NCBI GenBank assembly: GCA_036927565.1
Contig: JAYESD010000002.1
Coordinates: forward strand, 142,111,167 to 142,175,166
Direction of reading: 5' to 3'
From: Tuctoria greenei
Lineage: Eukaryota > Streptophyta > Magnoliopsida > Poales > Poaceae
DNA: 64,000 nucleotides
The notes under the pieces were generated by a model. It did not search any database. It was given only the letters and a program-made list of their open reading frames with translations, and had not been told where the DNA came from. The translations under genes and the position numbers were made by a program. Of this stretch, positions 43,925 to 55,953 are shown piece by piece. Position 1 is the stretch's first letter. Each line of letters begins with the position of its first letter.

Positions 43925-46799
43925 TGTGACACCCGGTTCCGAAAATGAACCAAGTGAACGCATATGTGTGCCCAGGACGTTCAACACACATACACTAGTG
44001 TAATCACAAAAGGATATACAAAAAATTACCACAGAACAAGATTTAATTAACCACTTTTATTACAGAATTTTGAATATCCTCAAATACAAGCTCTGATGAA
44101 TATTAATGACTAGTTTGAACTAATGCAGTGGAAATAACTAAATAAGCAAACTAAGCAGCTAAGCAAATAGGGTAGCGTGGCTCCAATCAACACCACAGGC
44201 AAAGCTGATGGCAGACACGCCCTAGAACTCCGCATTATCACCGTTATACTCCCAATCCTGACCTGCAGCTGTTGGTGGAAGAATTGCAAGGGTGAGTACA
44301 TGTCATACTCAACAAGTGTGGAAAGTATGACATGTAGCTGATTCAAATGACGAATATAATAATGGCTAAGTGCTGAAAAGTATATTAAAACATTTGAAAA
44401 GCAATATATCATATGTATGTGAAGTAAACCCATCATAAACCATAATTATTAACATAGTACTAGTCCATATTCCATATCCATCACCATTATACCAGATTTC
44501 ACCATTACCATTACCCATATTGAATACCATAATTCAATCCATAACCAGCCATAACCATATTATCAACCATAAATGGTACCAAACCATAACCAATTCCCAT
44601 GTTCCCCTCTAATCTTGTAGGTCATCCAGGTGCTCGTAATCGGGAGCACGGCTATCATGATAGTTTTAATACTCTGCAGAGTTTGTACCACTTTACCCAC
44701 GTGTTTGTGATTTCATCACCCATCGGCGACTAAAGAAAACCTCCATGATGCCAAAACACTACCATAGGTGTATGGCCAAGATATCACAAAATAGCCTTTA
44801 TAAAGGGACTACTAGCATGTACGACCCACTGAGGTTTCAACGGTGGCGATGTCTCCAACTGAGCACATCTTCATCCAAGGGCCCCCTCTTGTGCCATTTG
44901 GATTCCAGGGAGTCCAGCCAACCATATCCAACCCGATCTGACTCCCCTTCCCCGGTGCGCCAAACGATCCGAGCAATACTAGCAATACCCTAATTAATCA
45001 GCTACGCCACACCCATATTTGGCCTCATGGTGGCATTGTTGTGCTGGCTTATTCTCGCATGAACCGGTCCTTAGATCTAAAGAAAGCAAAACACCATATC
45101 ATCCAACCCATCCTCATACCATTGCTTGCTTAGATCACCCATTAGCATATCACACTAACTAGTTCATATTAACCATAATATCATTAATGCATAATTAAAT
45201 AGTATAGTTGTTTTCCCATCCCAATTAATGGAGCCAAGCAAAAAGGTAAAAAACCCTTCCCGACTCTCTACCATGTATTCCAGCTGACAAGGGTGACTAA
45301 ACAAAGCTAGTAAACTTCCTATTATAGGATTTCCCATCAAGTTGACACAAGCATCTAGTTTTGAAAACAAAACATTTATTGTCAAAACAGGATCAATATG
45401 TTTATGGACACTTGCCTTGCTCTTGGGCTTGATTAGGATCAAAGGCTTCAAACTCCTGGTGCTGGAGATCCTCCGCAGCACTCTTTAGCACAAATCTGTC
45501 TAATTTGCGCAATAAACATACAAGGCAAGAATCACAATCAATAAGTGCACATATATTACTCAATATGTCATGACATGCATGATTAATGCAAATACAAAGC
45601 AAAACTAGTTAATGAGTTGTTAATGATGTTTATTAACTAGTTCTAATAGCTTTTAACAAGTTTGGACATGTTTGGAACTGGTTCGAATCAATTTAGAATC
45701 AACTCAGCAGAAAATAGTGAGCAAAATCGGACTAGTCCTCTACAGGGCCGGACTAGTCCCCCGTCGCAGGAACAACGAACTAGGGTTTTTTAGATCAACG
45801 TGAATTTTGGTAAACGGGGTTGAATCCTCATGAGAATAAGTAAGTAGAAGGTATACCAGTTGTTTAGAGCTCCAATGAATCAAGGGTTTTGGAGGCAACA
45901 CTTGGATTTTGATGATCTAGGGTTGATGAAGAAAACTTGAAGGTGATTTGGTGATGAAGGACCAAAACTCGATGGAGATCTTGAACACTCGATCCTCTTT
46001 CGTTTCCTCCTCTTCTTCTTCTTGCTCGGGATCTCCTTCTCCCTCCTTGATGGTGGCTCTCCATGAACTAGGGTTTGTGGTTTTTCAATTGAGGCAAAAG
46101 GATGTAAAGTCAAGGGGTGGGGTTGTTTATATAGAGGTGGAGAGGTAGGGTTTCAATGAATTCGAGTTTGGGGTGGGTGGAGGCCGGTGTGAGGTCCCAC
46201 ATCAGCTCCAGAAAGAGTTAGACATGACGTTCTTAGGCCCACTTGAGGTAAAACCCAAAAACAAATCGTTGGATAGAAGATCAACTCGAAATCGCGATTT
46301 ACCAGACAAGTTTGAAACCAGTTGGACTAGTCCGAAGATTGACAGAGGCGAAAACGGACAAGTCTGGACTATATCAGACAAGTATGAACTTGGTCAGAAG
46401 AAAATCAGACAAGTGTGGCCAAAACCGAACAAGTCCGATTCTAGTCAGAGGGAAAACAGACAAGTCCGCTGAAATACCACACAAGTCTGGATAAGTCCAG
46501 GGACTTAGCAAAATTTCCAAGGAATGGGATACCGGACTAGTCCGCAATGGACCGGACAAGGCCTAAACTATACAGAGGCAAACACCGGAATAATCCGCAT
46601 GAAAATGGATATGTCCGATGGAGGTCAGAGAGAAATAGGACTAGTTCGCACCAAAAACGGACTAGTCCGCACTTCCCAGAACTTTTAAGTGCGGTTTTGC
46701 TTCTAATTCATTTTAATCTTGTTTCTTTTTATGTGGATCAATGTTAAACATGTATTTGAACTTATGCAATGCATGATGCATGAAAATGAGGGTGTTACA
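43925..46799 (-). repeat. G2 3' LTR
   Basis: 2875 bp. On the minus strand it begins TGTAACACCCTCATTTTC at 46799 and ends GGGTGTCACA at 43925. Its left 510 bases match 63486-64000 closely. It contains a palindrome array (46310-46680) and a TATA box at 46126-46133 (minus strand). It also aligns with the LTR pieces at 18247-20237, 32345-32880 and 32881-34690. Confidence 0.85.
46310..46680 (-). promoter_or_regulatory. U3 palindrome array of the G2 3' LTR
   Basis: Repeated GGACTAGTCC and GGACAAGTCC cores (for example near 46324, 46356, 46432, 46463, 46532, 46548, 46638 and 46658) lie between LTR start and TATA box. The order and spacing match the arrays at 18376-18745 and 34190-34560. Confidence 0.65.
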
Positions 46800-46814
46800 A
46801 ACCTAGCCCCCTTA
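46800..46814 (-). other. G2 polypurine tract
   Basis: The minus strand reads TAAGGGGGCTAGGTT directly before the 3' LTR start. G1 has the comparable TTAGGGGGGTAGAAT. Confidence 0.7.
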
Positions 46815-48202
46815 AAATGAATCTTGCCCTCGAGATTCAACGCGAAAGAGAAGAGATAGGGAAATTCCTTCTTGAGGTCATCCTCTAGCTCCCAAGTTGC
46901 CTCTGATTCTGTATGATGCTTCCATTGAACTTTACACCATCTAATAATCTTGTTCCTTGTGACTCTCTCCTTGATTTCCAAGAGCTTGACCGGTTGTTCG
47001 TCATAAATCAAATCCGTCTCTAATTCCAATTCTTCCATTGGCACTTGTTCTTCCGGTAACCTCAAGCATTTATTGAGTTGGGAAACACGGAAGACATCAT
47101 GAACATCCGATAAATGATCTGGTATCTCCAACTTATATGCCACTTCTCCTCTTTTGTCCAAAATCTTGAATGGTCCAATGTATCGAGGTGCTAGCTTGCC
47201 TCTTATGTTAAACCTCTTATGACCTCTTAGGGGTGACACCTTGAGGTAAACAAAGTCTCCCACTTCAAAGGCTAGTTTCCTTCTCCTATTGTCCGCATAG
47301 CCTTTTTGCCTTGATTGAGAAGCTCCCAAATTTTTATGAATAATCTGAACTTGTTTTCTAGCTTCTTGCAACATATTAGGTCCAAATACTTGATTCTCCC
47401 CTGTCTCATTATAGAACAAAGGTGTCCTACACTTCCTTCCATATAGTGCTTCATATGGTGCCATCTTCAAACTTGCTTGGTAACTATTGTTATATGATAA
47501 TTACGCATACGGCAAGCTCTTCTCCCAACTTCTCCCATGCATCAAAGCACAAGCTCTTAACATATCTTCTAAAATCTGATTGATATTCTCAGTTTGTCCA
47601 TCCGTTTGAGGGTGATATGCTGAGCTGAAATTCAACCTTGTTCCCAATGCTTCATGTAGTTTCTCCTAGAACCTAGAGGTAAATTGAGAACCTCTATCCG
47701 ATACTATTTTCTTTAGTACTCCATGTCGACACACAATGTGCTCCATATATAGCTCTGCCAGCTTCGCGGTGGTATAGGTGGTCTTGACCGGAACAAAATG
47801 AGCTGACTTGGTTAAATGATCCACAATTACCCAAATTGAGTCACAACCGGATTGGGTACGCGGTAACCCAACTATAAAGTCCATCCCGATTTCTTCCCAC
47901 TTCCATTTTGGAATCTTCAATGGCTACAACGATCCAACTTGCCTTTGATGTTCCGCCTTCACTCGTTGGCACACATCCCACAAAGCTACATATCCGGCTA
48001 TATCCTTTCTCATGCTAGCCACCAATAGCATGTCTTCAAGTCCTTGTACATCTTCGTACAACCGGGGTGAATTGAGTACGGTGAGTCATGTGCCTCCTTC
48101 AATATCGTTTCTCGGGTATGCTTATCATTGGGCACAACAATCTTTTTTCCAATCCATAAAGTACCATGGTCATCTTCATCAAACCTGAATTCTCTTCCCT
48201 AT
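46815..48202 (-). pseudogene. G2 pol, 3' part: integrase and chromodomain
   Basis: The minus-strand frame begins at the F junction with REFRFDEDDHGTLW. It has the integrase zinc region, in which YVALWDVCQRVK carries Trp where the first Cys of the CxxC pair is expected. Next come GMDFIVGLPRTQ (first catalytic Asp), IVSDRGSQF (second Asp), the C-terminal GDFVYLKVSPLRG...GPFKIL fold, and a chromodomain (NKIIRWCKVQWKHHTESEATWELEDDL). The chromodomain targets chromoviruses to chromatin. Stops occur near 47670, 47922 and 48012, plus a frame change near 47470-47510. The strongest open part is 46830-47470. Confidence 0.8.
48198..48202 (+). repeat. Target-site duplication of fragment F, left (CCTAT)
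   Basis: CCTAT is repeated at 61391-61395. Removing F with one copy rejoins the G2 reading frame in register, which is independent support. Confidence 0.7.
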
Positions 48203-48420
48203 TGGGTTCTTTTGATGAGGACATCTCTCCTTTGCATACAATGCAAGGACCGATCACTAGAGTACGTGCACGACAATTGGATCTCCAAGTATGTTCTAAC
48301 CTTGTCAATTGTTTTTTAGAACTTATGCTTGTTTCCATGCATGTTTTATTGATTAGGAACAATGGAGAGGACCAGCAAGGGCTTGGAGGAGTCCAAGGAA
48401 TCAAGGAGGAGGAGATAGGA
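48203..48420 (+). mobile_element. Fragment F, left part: pol-tail piece of another LTR element
   Basis: The plus strand encodes GSFDEDISPLHTMQGPITRVRARQLDLQ and the following LELMLVSMHVLLIRNNGEDQQGLGG. The GPITRxRARQL motif is common at the very C-terminus of grass Gypsy polyproteins. The piece is interrupted at 48420 by G1 and resumes at 60738 (its last five bases are duplicated as 60733-60737). Family not identified. Confidence 0.55.
48416..48420 (+). repeat. Target-site duplication of G1, left (TAGGA)
   Basis: TAGGA immediately precedes the G1 LTR start and is repeated at 60733-60737 directly after its end. Confidence 0.9.
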
Positions 48421-51400
48421 TGTAACACCCACTATTTTTATGAGAAAAAATTTTTGTAAAATGAATTTCTCTTGAGATAAAAACATTTTGTTGGGAATAA
48501 AATTCATATAAGGCAAGTTGCATCATGTTTGAATGATTGTGTGAATTTTTGAAAATTTAAATTTGCTAGAAATTTGGTTTACAAATTAAAAACATAGAAG
48601 GGAAGAAAAAGAAAAGAAAAACAAAACCCCTCCTTGGGCCGAATTCCCGCCCCAGCCCACTTCCCTCCTCATTCCCGCACCGGCCCGCGCCCTTTTCCCT
48701 CCCTCTCTCTCTCTGCCGCCCGGGCCCCATGCGACAGCCTCCCACACCCCCTCTCTCCTCTCTCTGTCACCTGGCCCCGCATGTCGGCTCCTTCTTCCTC
48801 GCACCCCCGCCGCTCCCATAACGCACGCGCACGACGCCGCCCCCATTTCCTCTTTTCAATGCCACCCGTTTCTCTGCAATCAAGCACCGGCTAGTGCCCT
48901 ATGATGGTGTCATCAGTTTCTCAGCCGAACCCCTATAAAACCTTGGCCGATTCCCCTCTAATTTCACCATTCCCGATGCCCAAACCCTAGCCGCCGACGA
49001 GCTTGGTAATGACGCCGATGTTCCCATCAATTCACCCACTGTCTCATCTCGAAACCTTGCCTAACACTTTTGTCGTCTCCCCAGGAGACCGCCGGTCATC
49101 TTCGTCGGGAGTTATCGCCTCTGCGTCGCCGACTTCGTCGGGCGCCGAGGAGCTCCACCGCACAACGCCGTCACCGACCACCTTCCGACCCTCCTCCAGC
49201 CGTGCGACGACCCTTAGTGAGTTCCCCTAGTCCCCCTCTTCATTTTGCGCCAATTAGTTTTGCTCTTTAGCCATTGTATCATGTGTATCGATCGCGCGGG
49301 CGAGATCGCTGCCGCGCGCAGGCGCCGCCGCCGCGCGCTGCCACCCAGCGCCGCCGCTCCCGTCGATCCAGGCGACTTGGCTCATTGCCCGTCGTCCATT
49401 TTGTTTCTACGACCAAGATTAAAACCGAGCGTACCCCTTCGGTGAATAAAATATGGGCCATCCATTTTAAAATCAACGACCCACATTCAAACCCATTTTC
49501 CCGCCGCCTGTTTTGCGCCTGAGCCCCTGGAATCTTGCGGGCTACCCCCTGGGTTCCTCTGGAATTCAAGTATAGCCCCTAGAAAATGTCAAACTAGCCC
49601 CTCGACTTTCTGGAAATTAGTAAAATACTGGTTAAATTAATAAAAAGTGTTTTAAAGCCCCTGGAAAATTATAAAATAGCAAATAAATTCTGGAAAATTG
49701 TAGAATAAACCCCAGACTTAATAAAAATTATTTTTAACCACTGGAACACTTCTATTTTTACAGAAAAGCCCCTGTTAGTTCTAGAAATTAAATAAAAGTC
49801 CTTAATTTGTATAAAATAATTATAAAAACATATTTAAATGTGTTTTATTTTTTTTCATTTCTGTATTATTTTTATTAATTCATTTAAATTGCTGAAATGG
49901 TCATAAAAATACTTTTAAGTATATTTAGTTCATAAAAATTGTTTTGCACATAGAAATAATTAATAAAAATAGTGTAAAAATTGTAAAATTTACATTATTG
50001 ATTATAAATCTAATTTAAGCTTATTTTGAAGGATAAAAATTTCTAGAAAATAATATTGGGGTTCGAATAAATATAAAAATGGTATAAAAATCTATAAAAA
50101 TATGTTTTACTCAATAAATTTCATTTAACTTTAAATTCTCATCAATGGATGGATGTCTATAGTAAAAACCAACCCTAAAATCACTTTTGCGTAGGAATTT
50201 GCGTTTATTTGAATTTTTTGCATTTTATTATATTCTTATTGTATGTTATTTTTCGTGCATCATCGTAATTTTAGAGTCGGGGCCAGAACCCACTTTTAAC
50301 CTTCAAGAGCAACAATTTCCCGACGACCCCGAGGCACAATTTGGAGGCAAGTTCCTTGACCATCTTGCACCCTTTTTGTTAAGTTTTAGTTAGTTGGATG
50401 CTAAATTAAAATATGAATCCTATGTTATGTTTTCCTACATTCTCCACAATATTCCTTATCAACATGTTTTGGGTGTTTTACTATTAAATTAGTTTACGCT
50501 TAGCCATGTTTTTATGAAATATGATCTATTCTACAATATTACATTTGAAGTACTTTGATTTCATGAATTGATGGCTATAATGGAACTAGTAGATAGGAAT
50601 TTGATAGGGCGTTTTGTATGGATTGGTGCATGCGTGCACAAGACCTTGGTTTGGGGCTTGACACCTATCGGATTCTAAGGACCAGTTTACGGAAGAAGTT
50701 GCTAAGCCTTTTATTATCACCACATAATTGTATATGGGACACCTTGGTTTAGTAATTTGGTCTCTCCCGATGTAGCAAAGATAATTGATCAGGCGGGGAA
50801 TGGGCTTTGCCTTGGGATCCGCATGGCTCAAGAGGGGGCTTCTCCTAGCAGAGGGAAAATAGACTCCAGGTGCCGGAGCGGTGAAACCTTAGAGTACCCA
50901 TTGCAAGTCGGGAGAACCATCGGAAACACCTCGTAGTGATCTCCTGGCCACACACCTACGGAAGTGTGTAATTGTGGTTAGCTACCATGGGCATCAGGGA
51001 GGTTTACCTTAGTCCACCTGGCAACAGGGGACGAAATCACGAACTGTGGGTAAAGGATACACACTCTGCAAAGTTTTGTCAAACTGTCTAGACAACCGTG
51101 CTCACGGACACGAGCGACTTGGAAACCAAATTCATAATTAGCACACAGATACGTAATGAATGGTTTGGGTTTGGTCTTACCTGGATTAAGTTTTGGGATA
51201 CTAGGAGTTCACCTAGATGTAGGTGCTTAATAATAAATTAAGAGTAGGTTGTTACTGCTATAGTGCTTAACCTATTAATTGCCTTCCTTGTTGTGAACCA
51301 CACATGTCATAACTTCCCAACTTGCGAGTACTGTTGGTACTCAAACTTGTTAGTTGCATACCCCCCCCCCCCACAGTCTACGAAGATGCTGAGGTGGAGG

Positions 51401-51664
51401 ACCAGGACTTCTACGGAGATCCCGAAGAGATGTTCTAGGCTGGCGCTCCCCCGTGCAACGCCTGTGTTGGAGCCCTTTGTTAGGTTTTTCCACTGCTTGT
51501 GTACTTTTATTTTAGACCTGGAAGGTCATTTATGTAATAAGGTGATGTACTCGAGCATGGTATTTTATTTGGTATTTCACTTTCATCTACATATGTATGA
51601 GTTGAACTGATCCTTGCATACATGTGGAAAGCATCTGGTTGTCTTCTTATTACCAGGTGTGACA
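48421..51664 (+). repeat. G1 5' LTR
   Basis: Starts TGTAACACCCACTATTTT and ends CCAGGTGTGACA. It aligns end to end with 57506-60732. It contains a GC-rich block (48600-49430) before and after the TATA box, then a long AT-rich tract, and a poly-C run near 51360. Short ORFs within it are not conserved as proteins. Confidence 0.9.
48934..48940 (+). promoter_or_regulatory. TATA box of the G1 5' LTR
   Basis: TATAAAA in GAACCCCTATAAAACC, conserved in the 3' LTR at 58002-58008. Confidence 0.65.
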
Positions 51665-51667
51665 AAG

Positions 51668-51680
51668 TGGTATCAGAGCC
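51668..51680 (+). other. G1 primer-binding site (initiator Met tRNA)
   Basis: TGGTATCAGAGCC begins three bases after the 5' LTR end. Confidence 0.9.
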
Positions 51681-51846
51681 GTGTTTCCCGTAGGACGCAA
51701 GCCTAGATAGAAAAGGACGATTTAAGGACTTTACTATTTTCAAATATTATTAATTATAAAATTTCTTTGTATTCTTTACCTTTTACTTGTTTCACTTACT
51801 CCTTAATTTGTTTTATTACTGACACTCTTCTGTTTCCAAATTTTAG

Positions 51847-52715
51847 ATGGCCAACTTCAGGAGAACCGCTCGCATTTCCACTCGAGGCTATGTCCCTAAC
51901 CGAAGGATTGCTGCCCGCCGTACCCCGCTCAACGATCCTCGACGTGCGGTGGTGATACGTACTGATGGGAGAGCTGCAGGACGACTCCGACGTCGACTTC
52001 AGGCCATACTGCACGATGTCGGCTACAGGCACGAGAGACTAGCACTCAACTACCACTCCATCGGGATGCAGCGCCCCTACCGGATTGAGTGGTCATGCAA
52101 GCTATTTGTCTACTATGGGGATGAACTACTCAAGGTGCACTGTACTCCTGCCGCGAGGAGCTACCGACGTCACGCTAAGCAGGATGTCAGTTGGGAGGCC
52201 ATCACCTTTTGGAGTCACACTTACCGCTACCAGCTTCGGATCTCGGTGCACGCCTACACTCCCCAGCGTCCCAGCGGCACTGGCAACTTCGTCACCAGGT
52301 ACGTGGAGGGGGCCCTGACCCTTCCACAGACTCACCAGACAGTTGATGACGTGGAGCGCCTCAGCATTCGCCTCCACAAGGCTCAGCAAGAAATTCAGGA
52401 TGTCCGTGACCTTGCAGCTCATTATGAAAGGTAGGTGAGGAGGTACCGTTGGATCACCGACGAGGACCCAGATGGGTATGCTTTAGACACCTCCACTTGG
52501 ATTCCGGACTCTCCTGATCGCCGTGTCGGTCGTGGCGACACTAACTCTCTGGACCAGTCTTCAGACGAGGAGCCAGATTCTGAGGAGCCTTCTGTGCGCA
52601 GCAGCCTGCCAACTCTCCTCCGCATGGCAATGAGTCTCGTGGCAGCAACTCGGGATATGATGGAGATGATGATGAAGACCCGGATGAGGAGGAGGATCCC
52701 GAGGAGCGAGAGTAG
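51847..52715 (+). pseudogene. G1 extra ORF before gag ('ORF0'), broken
   Basis: ATG at 51847 opens a very Arg-rich 195-codon frame (MANFRRTARISTRGYVPNRR) with a folded-looking middle (WSCKLFVYYGDELLKVHCTP, WEAITFWSHTYRYQLRISVHAY) and a heptad-like helix (DDVERLSIRLHKAQQEIQDV). A TAG at 52432-52434 interrupts it, and the same frame goes on. A one-base frame change near 52600 is inferred because the next frame becomes a highly acidic tail (Asp/Glu runs) ending in TAG at 52713-52715. The total is near 289 residues, Arg-rich at the start and acidic at the end. ORFs in this position are known in RIRE3/RIRE8-type chromoviruses; their function is unknown. Confidence 0.65.
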
Positions 52716-52962
52716 ACTCCGACCTGCCCTACGACTCAAGATTAAGACACTTACCGATGATTTGTAATAAGAGCGATGTAGTAGCAATCTGTGTAATCTT
52801 GAGTTGTATGATTTTGCTTTGAGAACTTGTTTATCCATGTTTGAGTTTTCTTATTGAAATGACCTTTATTTCACTTATTCCTTATTGATGCATATAGTGA
52901 GAAAGACGTATAGAATAGCTTCTCTCTTATCTCCTCATTCTATAACAACGCCCCAATCTCAG

Positions 52963-54534
52963 ATGGCAGGAAGGGGAAGAGGACGTGGACGTGGTGTGCC
53001 ACCCAATCAAGACAATGGAGTCCCGCTACCTCAATGGAATGAACGAGGTGCCCGTGGAGCACCAGCTGCAAATCAAATGCAGCATATGATGGCTATGCAG
53101 CTTCAAATGATGCAAAATTTAACACAAATTGTGAACAACATGCAACAGGCTCAACAAGCACCACCACCCCCTCCTCCACCACCACCACCCCCACCTCCAA
53201 GGTTTTGCTTAAGAGACTTTATGAACACTCAACCTCCACGCTTTTCCAACGCCGTGGAACCTATGGATGCTGACTACTGGATTAATACGATTGAAAGTAA
53301 ATTGAGGATTGTTCAATGTGAAGGAAGGAAAAGGGTGTTATTGGCATCACACAAACTCCATGGACCTACAGCTGATTGGTGGACCGCTTATACTGTAGCC
53401 CATGGCAACCCAGACAACATCACTTGGGAGGAGTTCAGAGAAAGCTTCCGCAACCATCACGTGCCTGAAGGAGAAATTCAAGCCAAGCGTTTGGAGTTCC
53501 TAGCGCTGAAGCAAGGGAACATGAACATACGGGGGTATTTGAACAAGTTTACACAACTATCTCAGTACGCCCCTGGAGATGTTGACACTAATGCCAAGAA
53601 ACAATTTTGTTTCAAGGAGGGACTGGACAAAGAGATACAGTTGATGATGTCTTCCAGTGACTATGCTAGCTTCCAACATCTGGTGGACAAAGCTTTTACA
53701 GTAGAAAGAAAGAAAAAGGAATGCGAAGGAGAAGACCGCAAAAGGAAAATGATGATGGGGCAGTCTTCAAGCAACAATCGTCCTCGCTTCAACCCACAAC
53801 AGTCGGGACACATGAATCGTCCCATGGGCAATAATCAAGGTCAGCGGTACATCAACAACTCTTCATTCAGGCCTCAAGCTCAATATGCTCGTCCACAGTA
53901 CTAGCAGATGCAACCGCAATGCCCTCAAATGTATCAACAGCGTCCTATGACTTCAAACCCTCGACCAACTGGGCAATCACAGCAAAATCAACAACGAAAC
54001 AAGGATCAAGACACCAGTACTTGGGGAGCTTGCTACATATGTGGTGACAAGGGACACTACTCCAACAACTGCCCGAAGAAGCTATCACAGCAGAACCAGT
54101 CCAAAGGAAGGGTCAATCATGTTGTTTTGGAGGAAGCCCAAGACGCATCAGATGTGGTGATCGGTACGTTCCCTGCTGATTCCCATCCTTCTACAGTATT
54201 GTTTGACTCTGGTGCAACGCATTCACTCATAGCAAAAGAATTCATAAGAAGACATGGAATGACTGTTACATTAATGAATCAAGTATTAGTAGTCAACTCT
54301 CCTGGAGGAGAGATGTTGACAAGGCAAGTATGCCCTAATGTAAGCATAAGAATTAGGGGGGTAGCATTCTTAGCAAACCTTATAGTGCTGGAGTCACAAG
54401 GAATAGACATTATTCTCGGAATGGATTGGTTAACCAAGTACAAAGGAGTGATCCACTGTGCCACCAGAACAGTATGCTTAACTCATACAGATGGCACAAA
54501 CATGGAGTTCCATCCTGAGCAAGCACAAGTTTAG
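52963..54534 (+). pseudogene. G1 gag and protease, one frame with two stops
   Basis: The ATG at 52963 (MAGRGRGRGRGVPPN) was preferred over an in-frame ATG at 52885 because it starts the typical Gly/Arg-rich Gag head. It is followed by a poly-Pro run, the Retrotrans_gag core (FMNTQPPRFSNAVEPMDADYWI, IVQCEGRKRVLLASHKLHG, WEEFRESFRNHHVPEG), the CCHC knuckle CYICGDKGHYSNNC (about 54030) and the aspartic protease VLFDSGATHSLIAKEF with IILGMDWL. TAG codons at 53902-53904 and 54532-54534 interrupt an otherwise continuous frame shared with pol. Confidence 0.85.
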
Positions 54535-55953
54535 AAAATACGACTCAATCAAGTTGAAGGGGTACAAGAGATCAAAGTTGTTTGCGACTTTTCGGATGTG
54601 TTTCCTAAGGAACTACCGGGTATGTCCCCTGACAGAGAGATTGAATTCATCATTGAATTAGTGCCTGGTACAACACCAATTTACAAGCGACCATACATGA
54701 TGGATGCTAAACAATTGACAAAATTGAAGGATCATATCAATGAGTTGTTAGCAAAAGGTTACATTCGCCCAAGTTCCTCACCTTGGGGAGCTCCAGTGAT
54801 ATTTGTGCCCAAAAAAGATGACACACAGAGGTTGTGTGTGGATTATCGCGCACTCAACGCAGTCACTATCAAGAACAAGTATCCTTTACCAAGGATTGAG
54901 GATTTGTTTGACCAGTTGAGAGGTGCTTGTGTGTTCTCGAAGATTGATCTGCGTTCAGGGTATCACCAATTGAAGATACGACCCTCAGACATACCCAAGA
55001 CAGCATTTGTTTCGAGATATGGATTATATGAGTATACAGTCATGTCTTTTGGCTTGACTAACGCCCCAGCTTATTTCATGTACCTTATGAATAAGGTGTT
55101 TATTGAATACCTGGATAAGTTTGTCGTGGTGTTTATTGATGACATTTTGATATTCTCCAAAAGTGAAGAGGAACATGAGGAGCACCTAAGACTGGCCTTA
55201 CAAAAACTTCGTGAACATCAATTGTATGCAAAGCTAAGTAAATGTGAGTTCTGGTTGAAGGAAGTGTCATTTCTGGGACATGTTATATCACAAGGAGGAA
55301 TAGCAGTAGACCCTAGTAACGTGAAAAATGTTCTGAATTGGAAGACACACAAAAATGTTGGGGAAATCAGGAGTTTCTTGGGTATGGCTGGCTATTATCA
55401 CCGGTTCATCGAAGGATTCTCAAAAATATCTCGTCCGTTAACAAAGTTACTTGAGAAGGGAGTTGTATACAAGTGGACACCAGAATGTGAAGCCAGTTTT
55501 ACAGAGCTAAAGAAAAGATTGACCACTGCTCCAGTGTTGATTATGCCTGATATGCAGAAAGAATTTGCAGTCTACTGTGATGCATCCGGCCAAGGACTGG
55601 GATGTGTATTAATGCAAGAGGGACAAATAGTAGTCTATGCTTCACGTCAACTCAGAAAGCATGAAAGAAATTAGCCCACTCATGACTTGGAGTTAGCAGC
55701 TGTAGTGCATGCATTGAAATTATGGAGGCATTATCTGATTGGAAAAAGAACTGAAATTTATACGGACCACAAGAGTTTGAAGTATATCTTCACCCAGCCA
55801 GATCTAAATCTCAGACAACGCAGATGGTTGGAACTTATCAATGATTTTGATGTCGGAATCAACTATCATCCTGGGAAAGCTAATGTGGTCGCAGATGCAT
55901 TAAGCAGATCAGCTCAATGCAATAGCTTGGCACTACAAGGACAACAACCGTAG
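54535..55953 (+). pseudogene. G1 reverse transcriptase and RNase H, stops at 55672 and 55951
   Basis: It continues the gag frame. RT shows YIRPSSSPWGAPVIFVPKKD, KIDLRSGYHQLKI, FGLTNAPAYFMYLMN and the catalytic FIDD at 55132-55143 (Gypsy elements use Y/F-I/V-DD). LGHVISQGGIAVDPSNV and FLGMAGYYHRFIEGFS follow. RNase H has FAVYCDASGQGLG, HDLELAAVVHALKLWRHYL and IYTDHKSLKYIF, then FDVGINYHPGKANVVADALSR. No frameshifts are present; TAG at 55672-55674 and 55951-55953 are the only breaks. Confidence 0.9.

Noticed and set aside
48586..48894. ORFs in the GC-rich part of the G1 LTR, also at 57491-57955
   Set aside because: The two LTR copies do not keep the same protein, and both strands are open. They are compositional.
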